Assembly: GCA_002438685.1 (NCBI GenBank)
Contig: DJQG01000034.1
Location: 3,731 to 13,555 of the forward strand
Length of the DNA stretch: 9,825 nucleotides
DNA from: Ruminococcaceae bacterium UBA6392
Lineage (GTDB): Bacteria > Bacillota > Clostridia > Oscillospirales > Acutalibacteraceae
Reading direction: 5' to 3'
Made by a program: the position numbers and the translations under genes. The notes under the pieces are model-generated. The model saw only the letters and a program-made list of their open reading frames with translations, did no database searches and was not told where the DNA came from. This document shows, piece by piece, positions 1 through 6,909 of this stretch. Positions within the stretch are counted from its first letter, which is position 1. Each line of letters starts with the position of its first letter.

Positions 1-22
1 TCGGCGAAACGACGATCTTCAT
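1..22 (-). CDS. Start of a gene, probably NAD kinase (partial)
   Basis: Only the first seven codons lie in the window, reading M-K-I-V-V-S-P from an ATG. The gene starts 8 bases after the tlyA stop codon. A GAAAGGG stretch at the end of tlyA, about 11 bases before the ATG, could serve as a ribosome binding site. The short N-terminus resembles the first beta strand of clostridial NAD kinases, and nadK commonly follows tlyA before argR and recN in Clostridia. Seven residues cannot prove this. The assignment rests mainly on remembered gene order, and another Rossmann-like protein is possible. It appears to be the next member of the same operon. Confidence 0.4.
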
Positions 23-30
23 AGCGTATG

Positions 31-837
31 TTACCCTTTCAGCGCTGCATGCGCCTGCGCGACAAGCGCGTCGATGTCAGGAAGCATTTCCTGCCCGGGC
101 TGCATGGAAAGATGCGCAAGAAATTCAATGTTGCCCTCCGGCCCCTTGACCGGGGAAAAATCGAGAGCCGACACCGAAAATCCCGCCTGCACGGCATAGG
201 AGCAGACATTTTCGATGACTTTTATATGCACGCGCGGATCTTTGACCACGCCTTTCTTGCCGACATTCTCCCTGCCCGCCTCGAACTGCGGCTTTATAAG
301 GCAGACGGCACTGCCGCCGTCTTTTAAAAGCGGCGAAAGCGCAGGCAGGATATATTTCAGAGATATAAACGAGACATCCGCGCTCGCAAAATCGGCGCGC
401 TCGGGAATCTCTTTTTCCGTTATGTATCTGAAGTTCGTCTTTTCGAGATCGACAACGCGGGGATCGGACTTCAGCTTCGGCGAAAGCTGACCACTGCCGG
501 AATCGACTGCGTAGACTTTTTTCGCGCCGTTTTGGAGCATACAGTCGGTAAATCCGCCCGTTGACGCGCCGATATCGATGCATAAATATCCGCTCAAATC
601 GAGTTTGAAAACATCGACGGCTTTCTCGAGCTTCAGTCCGCCGCGGCTGACATAGCGTTCCGACTCGCCTTTATACTCGATTATATCACAGTCGTTCGCC
701 AAAAGTCCAGCTTTAGATACAACTTTGCCGTTTAAATATACATTCCCGCTCTTTATCATTTCCTTGGCTTTTTCGCGCGACGGCGCAACACCCAAAGAGA
801 CCATGAGAGCGTCTATGCGCTTTCTGTTTTCCTCCAC
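31..837 (-). CDS. tlyA: TlyA family rRNA (cytidine-2'-O)-methyltransferase
   Basis: Probable 23S/16S rRNA 2'-O-methyltransferase of the TlyA family (YqxC in Bacillus, sometimes misnamed hemolysin), using S-adenosylmethionine. Counting 268 residues from the GTG start, an S4 RNA-binding domain covers about residues 5-62. It is followed by the linker RYVSRGGLKL, then an FtsJ-like Rossmann domain with the SAM-binding loop DIGASTGGFTD at about 88-98. A K-D-K-E set typical of 2'-O-methyltransferases is visible: K69 in GGLKL, D154 in ASADVSF, K182 in LIKPQ and E238 in GNIEF. A longer TTG start at 843 overlaps the dxs stop. I prefer GTG at 837 because GGAGG at 849-845 lies 7 bases before it, but only 1 base before the TTG. 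The gene follows dxs by 2 bases and probably belongs to the same transcript. Ribosomal target positions cannot be read from sequence. Confidence 0.93.
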   Translation of the reverse strand: MEENRKRIDALMVSLGVAPSREKAKEMIKSGNVYLNGKVVSKAGLLANDCDIIEYKGESERYVSRGGLKLEKAVDVFKLDLSGYLCIDIGASTGGFTDCMLQNGAKKVYAVDSGSGQLSPKLKSDPRVVDLEKTNFRYITEKEIPERADFASADVSFISLKYILPALSPLLKDGGSAVCLIKPQFEAGRENVGKKGVVKDPRVHIKVIENVCSYAVQAGFSVSALDFSPVKGPEGNIEFLAHLSMQPGQEMLPDIDALVAQAHAALKG

Positions 838-839
838 GG

Positions 840-2702
840 TCAAGCCTCCGCAGAAGTGACGAACGAGAGCACACCCTCTTCGTCAAAGCCGTATTTATGT
901 AAGAGCGACTCAACGGACGCCTGCTTGACGAAACCGTTTTCGATAGCTCTGAGATGATATTTTCCGGAGAATCCCGCTTTCGAGAGGTCGAACAGGAAGC
1001 CTTCTCCCGCTCCGCCGCGGCGTATGCCCTCTTCGAAGAAATAGACATCCCTGCAGTTTTTCGCCGCTTCCACCGCGCCCTCGCAGACGGGAATTATGCG
1101 ATTGAGCTTTATAAGCTTCACGGATTCGCCCGAATTCACAAGCTTTTCATATGCGAACGCGCAGGCGGAAAAAGTCCTGCCGTAGGTTACAATTGCCTTT
1201 TCGGCGTTCTCATCACCGAACACATCGAAGTCGGCAAAGGTCGGCTTGATGCTCTCGGGTATCGTGCGCTGAGCTCCGCGCGGATATCTGACCGCGACAA
1301 GCTTCGACTCGGAATAGAGCGCCTGCTGCATGGCGTGTTTGAGTCCCTCATAGGACGATGGCGAATAGACGGTTATATCCGGCACGCTTCTGAGCATCGA
1401 AACATCGAAAACGCCCTGATGCGTCTCGCCGTCCTCGCCGACAAATCCGGCGCGGTCGATAGCGATGACCATCTTCTGCTTCTGGAGCGCAGCATCGTGC
1501 AGAAGCTGATCGAAGCATCGCTGGAGGAAAGTAGAATAGACAGCGAAAACCGGGATAAATCCGCTCTTCGCAAGACCGAGTGCGAACGCCACGGCGTGCT
1601 CCTCGGCGATGCCGATATCAAAAAATCTGTCTTTATGTTCGCTCGAAAATCTGTCGAGCCCCGTGCCGATAGACATCGCGGCGGTTATGGCGCACACGCG
1701 GTCATCGCAGGACGCGAAGCGGCACATGATATCGCCGAAATTGCTCGAAAAGCTCGTGCCGGATGAGAGAGGCTCGCCGGTGTTGATATCGAACTTCGAG
1801 ATTCCGTGGAACTGCTCGGGCGAACGCTCGGCAAAATCATAACCCTTACCCTTGAGGGTGTTGACATGGAGAAGCACGGGTTTGTCATACTTCTTCGCCA
1901 TCTCAAACGCTTCGCAGAGCTGCTGGATATTGTGCCCGTCGATAGGACCGATATAGTGAAGTCCGAGATCTTCGAACCACGAATCGGAATAGATAATGCG
2001 CTTCAATGCGCTCTTTATATCAAACGCGGCATCCGAAAGCTCGTTTCCGATGACAGGAATATGCTTCAGGAGCTTTTCGGTGTGCGCTTTCATGCGGTAA
2101 TATTCGGGTTTTGCTCTGACGACAGCGAGATAACGCGCCATCGAGCCGACATTTTCTGAGATAGACATCTCGTTATCATTGAGCACGATTATGAGCCTGT
2201 CGTGCGTTCTGCCGGCGTTGTTTAAAGCCTCATAGAACATTCCGCCGGTCATCGAGCCGTCTCCGACGACGGCAACAACGGTGTTCTTGCTGCCACGCAT
2301 GGTGTTTGCGGTCGAAAGTCCGAGCGCACTCGAGGCGGCGGTGCTGGAATGACCGCTGTAGAATATATCATGCTCGCTCTCATCGGGGCGGCAGAATCCG
2401 GAGAGTCCGCCCTCTTGGCGCAGAGTGTGGAAGCGGTCATATCTGCCCGTGAGCAGTTTGTGGGTATACGCCTGATGTCCGACATCCCAGACGAACTTAT
2501 CGCGCGGGGAATCGAACTCCTTGTGCATGGCGAGAGTCAGCTCCACGACACCGAGATTGGACGCGAGATGACCGCCGTTCTTTGAAACCGTGTCGATAAG
2601 AACGGTGCGTATTTCGGCGGCAAGCTCGTTTAGCTGGGCGTAGCTCATGCCTTTTATATCCGCCGGGGAGTGTATATTTTTAAGGTACTTGTCAGATGCC
2701 AT
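840..2702 (-). CDS. dxs: 1-deoxy-D-xylulose-5-phosphate synthase
   Basis: Condenses pyruvate and glyceraldehyde 3-phosphate to 1-deoxy-D-xylulose 5-phosphate, the first step of the MEP isoprenoid pathway. It is cytosolic and depends on thiamine diphosphate and magnesium. The 620 residues are the usual full length. Visible landmarks include GGHLASN near residue 43, DVGHQAYTHK near 73, GHSSTAASSALG near 117, and the thiamine-diphosphate motif GDGSMTGG (147) through NDN (175). The pyrimidine-binding domain has the catalytic glutamate in IAEEHAV (about 367) and DRAGFVGEDGETHQG (416-430). A C-terminal transketolase domain includes YPRGAQ. The ATG start is preceded by AAAGG at 10 bases. The gene lies 35 bases downstream of ispA, so first-step and prenyl-chain enzymes are co-transcribed. 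The 3' end abuts tlyA. No missing catalytic residue was noticed. Confidence 0.97.
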   Translation of the reverse strand: MASDKYLKNIHSPADIKGMSYAQLNELAAEIRTVLIDTVSKNGGHLASNLGVVELTLAMHKEFDSPRDKFVWDVGHQAYTHKLLTGRYDRFHTLRQEGGLSGFCRPDESEHDIFYSGHSSTAASSALGLSTANTMRGSKNTVVAVVGDGSMTGGMFYEALNNAGRTHDRLIIVLNDNEMSISENVGSMARYLAVVRAKPEYYRMKAHTEKLLKHIPVIGNELSDAAFDIKSALKRIIYSDSWFEDLGLHYIGPIDGHNIQQLCEAFEMAKKYDKPVLLHVNTLKGKGYDFAERSPEQFHGISKFDINTGEPLSSGTSFSSNFGDIMCRFASCDDRVCAITAAMSIGTGLDRFSSEHKDRFFDIGIAEEHAVAFALGLAKSGFIPVFAVYSTFLQRCFDQLLHDAALQKQKMVIAIDRAGFVGEDGETHQGVFDVSMLRSVPDITVYSPSSYEGLKHAMQQALYSESKLVAVRYPRGAQRTIPESIKPTFADFDVFGDENAEKAIVTYGRTFSACAFAYEKLVNSGESVKLIKLNRIIPVCEGAVEAAKNCRDVYFFEEGIRRGGAGEGFLFDLSKAGFSGKYHLRAIENGFVKQASVESLLHKYGFDEEGVLSFVTSAEA

Positions 2703-2737
2703 TTGACTTCAACCTTTCACTGAGAATGGATTGACGG

Positions 2738-3625
2738 TCACTTATTTCTGGAGAGAAGCTTTTCGGAAAGCGATATCAAAAAATCAGACTCATCGCCGAA
2801 AATTTTAAGCGCGTCTATTGCCTTATCGGTAAGCTCCGCGGCTATTCTCTGCGCCTTTTCGAGCCCGAGGAGCGAGACATAGGTGTTTTTGCAGTTCTCG
2901 GCGTCGCTGCCTATCGGCTTGCCGAGGGTCGCCTCGTCGCTCGTGACATCGAGGATATCATCGACTATCTGGAATGCTATGCCGAGATTTTCGGCATATA
3001 CTCTCGTCGCTTCGAGCTTTCTGTCATCGGCTCCGGCGGCGATGCAGCCGAGCTGGCACGCACATCTTATAAGCTCGCCCGTCTTGAGGACATCGACACT
3101 GCGCAGATCATCGACCGAAACAGTCTTGTTCTCGTTTTCAAGATCCTGCACCTGACCTGCTATCATTCCGGCGCAGCCGGCGGCACGCGCGAGAAGCGAA
3201 ACGGCCTTTGCAACGGCATCGGCGGGAATATCTTTTGCTTCGCCTACGGTCTGGAATGCAAAAGTCAGCAGCGAATCGCCGGCAAGGAGCGCGTTTGCCT
3301 CGCCGAATTTGATATGGCTCGACGGCTTGCCGCGGCGCATATCGTCGTTGTCCATGCATGGCAGATCGTCGTGGATAAGCGAATATGTGTGGATAAACTC
3401 AATAGCGCACGCGAGGGGCAGAGCCGCTTCGACGCTGCCGCCGCACATTCTGCAAAATTCGAGAGTCAGCATCGGGCGGATGCGTTTGCCGCCGTTTTCG
3501 ACGCTGTATCTCATCGCTTCGAGCATCTTTGCTTCACCCGCGCCCGACGGTTCGGACGAAAGATACGCCATGAGCGCGTTGTTTATCATAGAGATATACT
3601 CGTCGGCTGTATATTTTTTACTCAT
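2738..3625 (-). CDS. ispA: Farnesyl-diphosphate synthase (short-chain polyprenyl synthase)
   Basis: Joins dimethylallyl diphosphate with isopentenyl diphosphate units to make farnesyl diphosphate, the precursor of undecaprenyl carriers and quinones. Counting 295 residues from the ATG at 3625, the first aspartate-rich motif DDLPCMD (86-92) carries the two-residue insertion of bacterial enzymes. It sits in the context YSLIHDD, which resembles E. coli IspA. The second motif, DDILD, is at 222-226. GGKRIRP at 45-51 and KTGELI at 181-186 are further family landmarks. In-frame codons run upstream to an ATG at 3643, but GGAG at 3636-3633 lies 7 bases before the ATG at 3625, making that start most likely. 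This start overlaps the xseB stop by 8 bases. Product chain length, C15 or C20, is inferred from motif type rather than proven. Confidence 0.93.
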   Translation of the reverse strand: MSKKYTADEYISMINNALMAYLSSEPSGAGEAKMLEAMRYSVENGGKRIRPMLTLEFCRMCGGSVEAALPLACAIEFIHTYSLIHDDLPCMDNDDMRRGKPSSHIKFGEANALLAGDSLLTFAFQTVGEAKDIPADAVAKAVSLLARAAGCAGMIAGQVQDLENENKTVSVDDLRSVDVLKTGELIRCACQLGCIAAGADDRKLEATRVYAENLGIAFQIVDDILDVTSDEATLGKPIGSDAENCKNTYVSLLGLEKAQRIAAELTDKAIDALKIFGDESDFLISLSEKLLSRNK

Positions 3626-3824
3626 CTTCATTCTCCTTTTCAAGCTCGGACAGTTCTTTTATCTTCGTCTGGGCTTTGTCGAGATACTCGTTGCAGAAAG
3701 AGACGAGCTTTGTCCCCTCTTCAAAGAGCTTCAAGGACTCATCGAGAGAAGCGTCGCCGCGCTCGAGAGCCGAAACTATATCTTCAAGTCTTTTGACCGA
3801 ATCTTCGTAGGTTTTCTTAGCCAT
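3618..3824 (-). CDS. xseB: Exodeoxyribonuclease VII small subunit
   Basis: Small, acidic helical subunit that binds the long C-terminal helix of XseA; together they form the exonuclease VII complex that degrades single-stranded DNA. The 68 residues match the family's usual size of about 60-80. The characteristic pattern SVKRLEDIVSALERGDASLD followed by ESLKLFEEG is clear between residues 9 and 37. The remainder is a charged helix ending in a Glu-rich tail. GGAGG lies 8 bases before the ATG. The gene overlaps xseA by 8 bases at its start (ATGGCTAA) and ispA by 8 bases at its end (ATGAGTAA), which suggests translational coupling and tuned subunit supply. Confidence 0.95.
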   Translation of the reverse strand: MAKKTYEDSVKRLEDIVSALERGDASLDESLKLFEEGTKLVSFCNEYLDKAQTKIKELSELEKENEDE

Positions 3825-5043
3825 TGTCTGTTCCTCCGTTTTCGACAGATGAAGTGACGCGGGCGGTGAGCTTTATATCCGCCGCAGTCACAGTTATATC
3901 GTCGCCCTCTTTGGGGACATTCGTTTTTGATATCAGCTTTCCGCCGCGTTCGACCGCCGCATAGCCGCCCGAAAGTATTCTCAGAGGGCTGAGTGCATCG
4001 AGCCTGCCCGCGAGGACGGAGAGATTTAATTTATCCCTGTGATGCGTCTGCAGAGCCGCCGACTGCATATCGGAAAAGAGCGAATCGAGCGTCTGCCGCT
4101 GAGATATTATTTGCTGCATCGGTCCGTATGCCGAGAGCTCAGCAGAGATGCGTTTCATTTCATTATAGCCGAAGCGAACATACGAATCCAGAGCCGAGGC
4201 ACAGCACCTGCCGAGCTGATTGATATATGCATGCTGCTCCGCCCTGTCGCTGACGGCAAGCTCCGCCGCTGCGGACGGGGTCGGCGCACGGAGATCCGCC
4301 GCAAAATCACAGATGGTGAAGTCAGTCTCGTGACCGACTGCGGAAATGACGGGGATATCGCTCGCCGCAACTGCGCGAGCCACTTTCTCTTCGTTGAATG
4401 CCCATAGCTCTTCGACCGAGCCGCCGCCGCGCCCGACTATGAGCACATCGGCATAATGCCCCGCGTTGAACCGCCTTATGGCATCGGATATCTGACCCGC
4501 TGCGGACGCGCCCTGAACCTGCACGGGACAGAGGATTATCTGAGTTGACGGGTTGCGGCGCGTTATGACATTTATAATATCCCTGACTGCAGCGCCCGTC
4601 GGCGAAGTGACGACGCCGACACGCTTCGGGAATCGCGGTATCGGGCGTTTGCGCTCCTGCGCAAACAGTCCCTCCGCTTCGAGCTTTTTCTTGAGCTGTT
4701 CAAAAGCGATGCTCAGAGCGCCCGCTCCGTCGGGCTGCATATCTTCAATATAGAGCTGATACTGACCGTCGCGCTCAAAGACGCTGACGCGCCCTTTGGC
4801 GATAACTTTCATGCCGTTTTCGGGCATAAAGCCGAGGCGTTCGTTATCGGACTTGAACATGACTGCGCGCACTGCCGCTTTCTCGTCCTTGAGGGTCATG
4901 TAGAAATGCCCGGTGCGGTAATGATTCGTAAAATTCGATATCTCCCCGCTGACGAACACCGTTCGCAGGTTATAGTCCGAATCCATGACGGATTTTATAT
5001 ATCTGTTAAGTTGACTTACTGTTACGCTGACGGTTTCAAGCAT
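3817..5043 (-). CDS. xseA: Exodeoxyribonuclease VII large subunit
   Basis: Catalytic subunit of exonuclease VII, which cuts single-stranded DNA from both ends to oligonucleotides and helps repair and detoxify DNA. The 408 residues fit the family. An N-terminal OB-fold spans about 1-100, with VSGEISNF at 31-38 and FYMTLKD at 47-53. The catalytic domain follows, with VVTSPTGAAVRD at 144-155, GRGGGS at 204-209, ELWAFN at 212-217, GHETD at 237-241 and RAPTPSAAAE at 252-261. A helical C-terminal region follows that would bind XseB. GGGAG lies 7 bases before the ATG. The start overlaps the stop of the upstream TsaD-like gene by 8 bases (ATGCTTGA). Confidence 0.97.
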   Translation of the reverse strand: MLETVSVTVSQLNRYIKSVMDSDYNLRTVFVSGEISNFTNHYRTGHFYMTLKDEKAAVRAVMFKSDNERLGFMPENGMKVIAKGRVSVFERDGQYQLYIEDMQPDGAGALSIAFEQLKKKLEAEGLFAQERKRPIPRFPKRVGVVTSPTGAAVRDIINVITRRNPSTQIILCPVQVQGASAAGQISDAIRRFNAGHYADVLIVGRGGGSVEELWAFNEEKVARAVAASDIPVISAVGHETDFTICDFAADLRAPTPSAAAELAVSDRAEQHAYINQLGRCCASALDSYVRFGYNEMKRISAELSAYGPMQQIISQRQTLDSLFSDMQSAALQTHHRDKLNLSVLAGRLDALSPLRILSGGYAAVERGGKLISKTNVPKEGDDITVTAADIKLTARVTSSVENGGTDNG

Positions 5044-5974
5044 TTTTCTGCTCCCTGAGATAAGTCAGATACGCCGTTCCGGCGGCATTATCCGCCGAGA
5101 ATGCAGGCTCGGCAAAGTATGCGCCGAACTCCTTTGTAAATCTTTGGCGTATTATTGAATTGGACATCACGCCGCCCGCAAAGACAAGCGGTATGTTGCC
5201 GTATTTTTCGAGTATATTCTTCGTCATTTTTTCGAGAGCCGCCGCCACGGAATCGAGGCAATAGAGCGCGATATCGCACTGTTCCTCACCGTTTTTTATC
5301 ATATCGAGGCACTTGTTTTCAATGCCCGAAAGGCAGCAGTCAGTACCCTTGACGCAGGGCTTCGGCTTGAATATTTTTCGGCTTCTGAGCGCCAGTTTTT
5401 CGAGTTCTGCGCCCGCAGGGAACTTGAGTCCCATAGCGACGCCGACTCTGTCAACAGCCTGTCCCGCGTTGAGATCGAGAGTTCTGCCGATGATGTCAAT
5501 ATTGAGATGCTTCTCTTCATCGGGGCGCACCAGGAGCGCCTCGGTCGTTCCGCCGGAGACATGGAACGCGATAAACTCGCGGTCAAAAAGTTCAATATGT
5601 CCGCTCGAATAGACCGCCGCCGCGACATGACCCGCCTGATGCGAGAATTCATAAAGCGGCACGTTCAAAGCGGACGAAAGGCACTTCGCGGTATTGAGCC
5701 CGACGGTAAAGCACGGCATATATGAGCCCTCCGCATCGCGCGGAGCATATGACGCACCGATAAAATCGGGCTTGCCGCACTCATCGATAACAGCAGAAAC
5801 GACCTGCCAGAGCTGCTGTGTATGATGAAACACGGCGTCGCTCTGACGCAGTCCGCGCTCGCCGCTCTTGACGGGCAGAAGCATCTTCTTTTGAAAAACA
5901 CATCCGCTCACATCATCAAAGGCTGCGGCGGATGTAGTATAATTGCTTGTATCTATGCCGAGATAAACAGCCAT
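5036..5974 (-). CDS. Divergent TsaD/Kae1-family protein (peptidase M22-like)
   Basis: Member of the TsaD/Kae1 ASKHA-fold family, often labelled O-sialoglycoprotein endopeptidase. At 312 residues it is somewhat shorter than canonical TsaD (about 330-345), which makes the t6A modification of tRNA with TsaB, TsaE and TsaC. Family landmarks seen are GIDTSNYTTS (6-15), the metal-binding pair H112 and H116 in HQAGH, SGGTTE (140-145), GRTLDLNAGQAVDRV (163-177), SGIENK (216-221), AGGVMSN (266-272) and D295 in ADNAAG. Canonical TsaD usually reads SGGHTQ and HMEGH at the matching places, so this looks like a paralog rather than TsaD itself. Metal and nucleotide residues appear intact, suggesting an active enzyme of unknown substrate. 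The ATG start has AGGGG 8 bases upstream and lies 3 bases after nusB. Bacillus subtilis carries folD between nusB and xseA; here this gene fills that place. If the genome lacks another tsaD, this one could do the tRNA job. Confidence 0.85.
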   Translation of the reverse strand: MAVYLGIDTSNYTTSAAAFDDVSGCVFQKKMLLPVKSGERGLRQSDAVFHHTQQLWQVVSAVIDECGKPDFIGASYAPRDAEGSYMPCFTVGLNTAKCLSSALNVPLYEFSHQAGHVAAAVYSSGHIELFDREFIAFHVSGGTTEALLVRPDEEKHLNIDIIGRTLDLNAGQAVDRVGVAMGLKFPAGAELEKLALRSRKIFKPKPCVKGTDCCLSGIENKCLDMIKNGEEQCDIALYCLDSVAAALEKMTKNILEKYGNIPLVFAGGVMSNSIIRQRFTKEFGAYFAEPAFSADNAAGTAYLTYLREQKNA

Positions 5975-5977
5975 GGT

Positions 5978-6415
5978 TTATTCCCCTTCCGGGGCGTCGG
6001 AGCCGCTTCTGTCGGCAAGCTTTTCTTCGCGCGCCACAGAGCCGAGAACACCGTTGACGAACGACGCATCCTCTGCCGTAGCGTATTTTTTACACAGCTC
6101 GACAGCCTCGTTTATCGAGGTGCCGACCGGAACTTCCGGTATGTACATAAGCTCGCAGATGCTCAGTCTCATAGCGGACAGAGCGACGCGGGATATTCTG
6201 TGCTTCTTCCAGTTCTTTGAATATTTTTCGATGATATCGTCGATTGAAAACAGCTTGTCCCACGCAGTCTGGGCGAGCATGGACGCGAACTCGTCCGGCT
6301 CTATAAGCTCGTTTTCAAGGCTGAGAGATATAATATCGTCCATATCCGTCTCGGGATTGAAGGACTTTTCAAACAGCAGGGCGAACGCCTGCTCTCTCGA
6401 CTGGCTTCTTGTCAT
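5978..6415 (-). CDS. nusB: Transcription antitermination factor NusB
   Basis: All-helical RNA-binding protein that, with NusE (ribosomal protein S10), binds boxA of rRNA operons to prevent early termination. The 145-residue reading from ATG at 6415 matches the usual length. It begins with the family signature SREQAFALLFE (about 6-16). It ends with RVALSAMRLSICEL near 90, VPVGTSINEAVELCKKY near 107-123, and FVNGVLG near 131-137. The open frame extends upstream to a start at 6499, but that extra stretch (REGSIRFLCRA...) shows no family similarity and overlaps the intergenic stem-loop, so I reject it. The Shine-Dalgarno candidate AGGGGAG is about 13 bases from the ATG, longer than usual, which may mean modest initiation. 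The stop is followed after 3 bases by the TsaD-like gene. Confidence 0.95.
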   Translation of the reverse strand: MTRSQSREQAFALLFEKSFNPETDMDDIISLSLENELIEPDEFASMLAQTAWDKLFSIDDIIEKYSKNWKKHRISRVALSAMRLSICELMYIPEVPVGTSINEAVELCKKYATAEDASFVNGVLGSVAREEKLADRSGSDAPEGE

Positions 6416-6485
6416 AAACTTTTCTGTACTCCCCTCAGAATTCCGCTCTCGGGCGGTAAACATTGCTCGGCACAAAAACCGAATC

Positions 6486-6508
6486 GAGCCCTCCCGCAAG
6501 AGAGGGCT
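6486..6508 (-). terminator. Stem-loop between the Asp23 gene and nusB; possible attenuator or weak terminator
   Basis: On the minus strand, AGCCCTCTC and GGGAGGGCT can form a 9-pair stem (one G-U pair) around a TTGC loop, beginning 8 bases after the Asp23 stop codon. A run of five T follows about 8 bases beyond the stem, not directly after it as in a classic intrinsic terminator. An extra short pairing of CCGAA near the Asp23 gene end with TTCGG just before the T run could bring the T run next to a stem. It may cause partial termination or mRNA processing so that the Asp23 protein is made in excess over downstream products. Function is inference. Confidence 0.45.
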
Positions 6509-6516
6509 TGAAAAAT

Positions 6517-6885
6517 TTACTTTTCGCTTTCGGGCTTGATATCCATACCGGCTATCGAAACATTGACCTTCGAGACCATCTTTCCGGTCATGCTCTGGAC
6601 GGCGTTCTTGACATTCTTCTGAATATCCGCCGCGACCTTCGGAATTTTAGTTCCGGGTGCGATATTGACATGGATATATATCTTGACATCGTTATCCGAC
6701 GACAAGACGCGCACGGACTTCGCCGCGCCCTCTCCGAGCTTGAAGATCGAATGTACGTCGGGAGTCCTGGCGGCAAAGCTGCTCACGCCTTCAACGTCCT
6801 TGGCGGCATTGAGAGCTATCGATGCAATGACATCCTCGGATATTACGAGGTTGCCGATATTGTCAACAGTTTTGTTTTCTTCCAC
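6517..6885 (-). CDS. Asp23/Gls24 family envelope-stress protein (YqhY-like)
   Basis: Member of the Asp23/Gls24 (DUF322) family. In Bacillus subtilis the ortholog YqhY sits just before nusB and has been linked to control of fatty-acid synthesis; other members are membrane-associated alkaline-stress proteins. The 122 residues contain the typical opening GNLVISEDVIASIALNAAKD and the VEGV segment. A central beta region follows (VKIYIHVNIAPG), then a region rich in V/I that ends in KVNVSIAGMDI. No signal peptide or membrane segment is seen, so it is probably cytoplasmic or peripheral. I chose GTG at 6885 because AAGGAGG ends 8 bases before it. The frame is open to 6921, but those extra codons overlap the promoter and cannot be translated from its transcript. 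It is the first gene after the promoter at 6937-6910. Confidence 0.9.
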   Translation of the reverse strand: MEENKTVDNIGNLVISEDVIASIALNAAKDVEGVSSFAARTPDVHSIFKLGEGAAKSVRVLSSDNDVKIYIHVNIAPGTKIPKVAADIQKNVKNAVQSMTGKMVSKVNVSIAGMDIKPESEK

Positions 6886-6907
6886 AGGGCATTCCTCCTT
6901 CTGCCCT
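6886..6907 (-). promoter_or_regulatory. Inverted repeat flanking the ribosome binding site of the Asp23 gene
   Basis: AGGGCA at 6907-6902 and TGCCCT at 6891-6886 are perfect inverted repeats separated by 10 bases, GAAGGAGGAA, which hold the whole Shine-Dalgarno sequence. The 3' arm ends directly before the GTG start. On RNA this would be a 6-pair hairpin with the ribosome binding site in the loop. On DNA the repeat overlaps the expected transcription start and could be a repressor operator. Pairing is visible; function is inference. Confidence 0.5.
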
Positions 6908-6909
6908 AT

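Noticed and set aside
954..1766. Long plus-strand open frame (about 270 codons) opposite dxs
   Set aside because: It lies wholly antisense to a clear dxs. Its translation is rich in R, A and H with no recognisable motif, and no ribosome binding site or promoter is evident. It is best explained as a codon-bias shadow.
2703..2737. Promoter or riboswitch in the ispA-dxs gap
   Set aside because: Only 35 bases, containing a weak ribosome binding site; no -10/-35 pair or structured element such as a TPP riboswitch could be seen.
3626..3643. Upstream ispA starts at 3643 and 3631
   Set aside because: The GGAG sequence overlaps or touches these codons, while it is 7 bases from the ATG at 3625.
3309..3857. 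Plus-strand open frames of about 160-180 codons opposite ispA, xseB and the end of xseA
   Set aside because: They run antisense across three well-supported genes and show no family motif.
6416..6499. N-terminal extension of nusB to a start at 6499
   Set aside because: The extra 28 residues have no similarity to the NusB family, the first codons lie in the stem-loop, and the ATG at 6415 gives the normal length.
6487..6508. Plus-strand terminator from the same stem-loop
   Set aside because: No plus-strand gene precedes it, and the sequence after the stem on that strand (TGAAAAATTTAC) is not a T run.
5973..6539. Plus-strand open frame of about 188 codons opposite nusB
   Set aside because: It is antisense to a full NusB with all its signatures; the Ser-rich translation is typical of a shadow frame.
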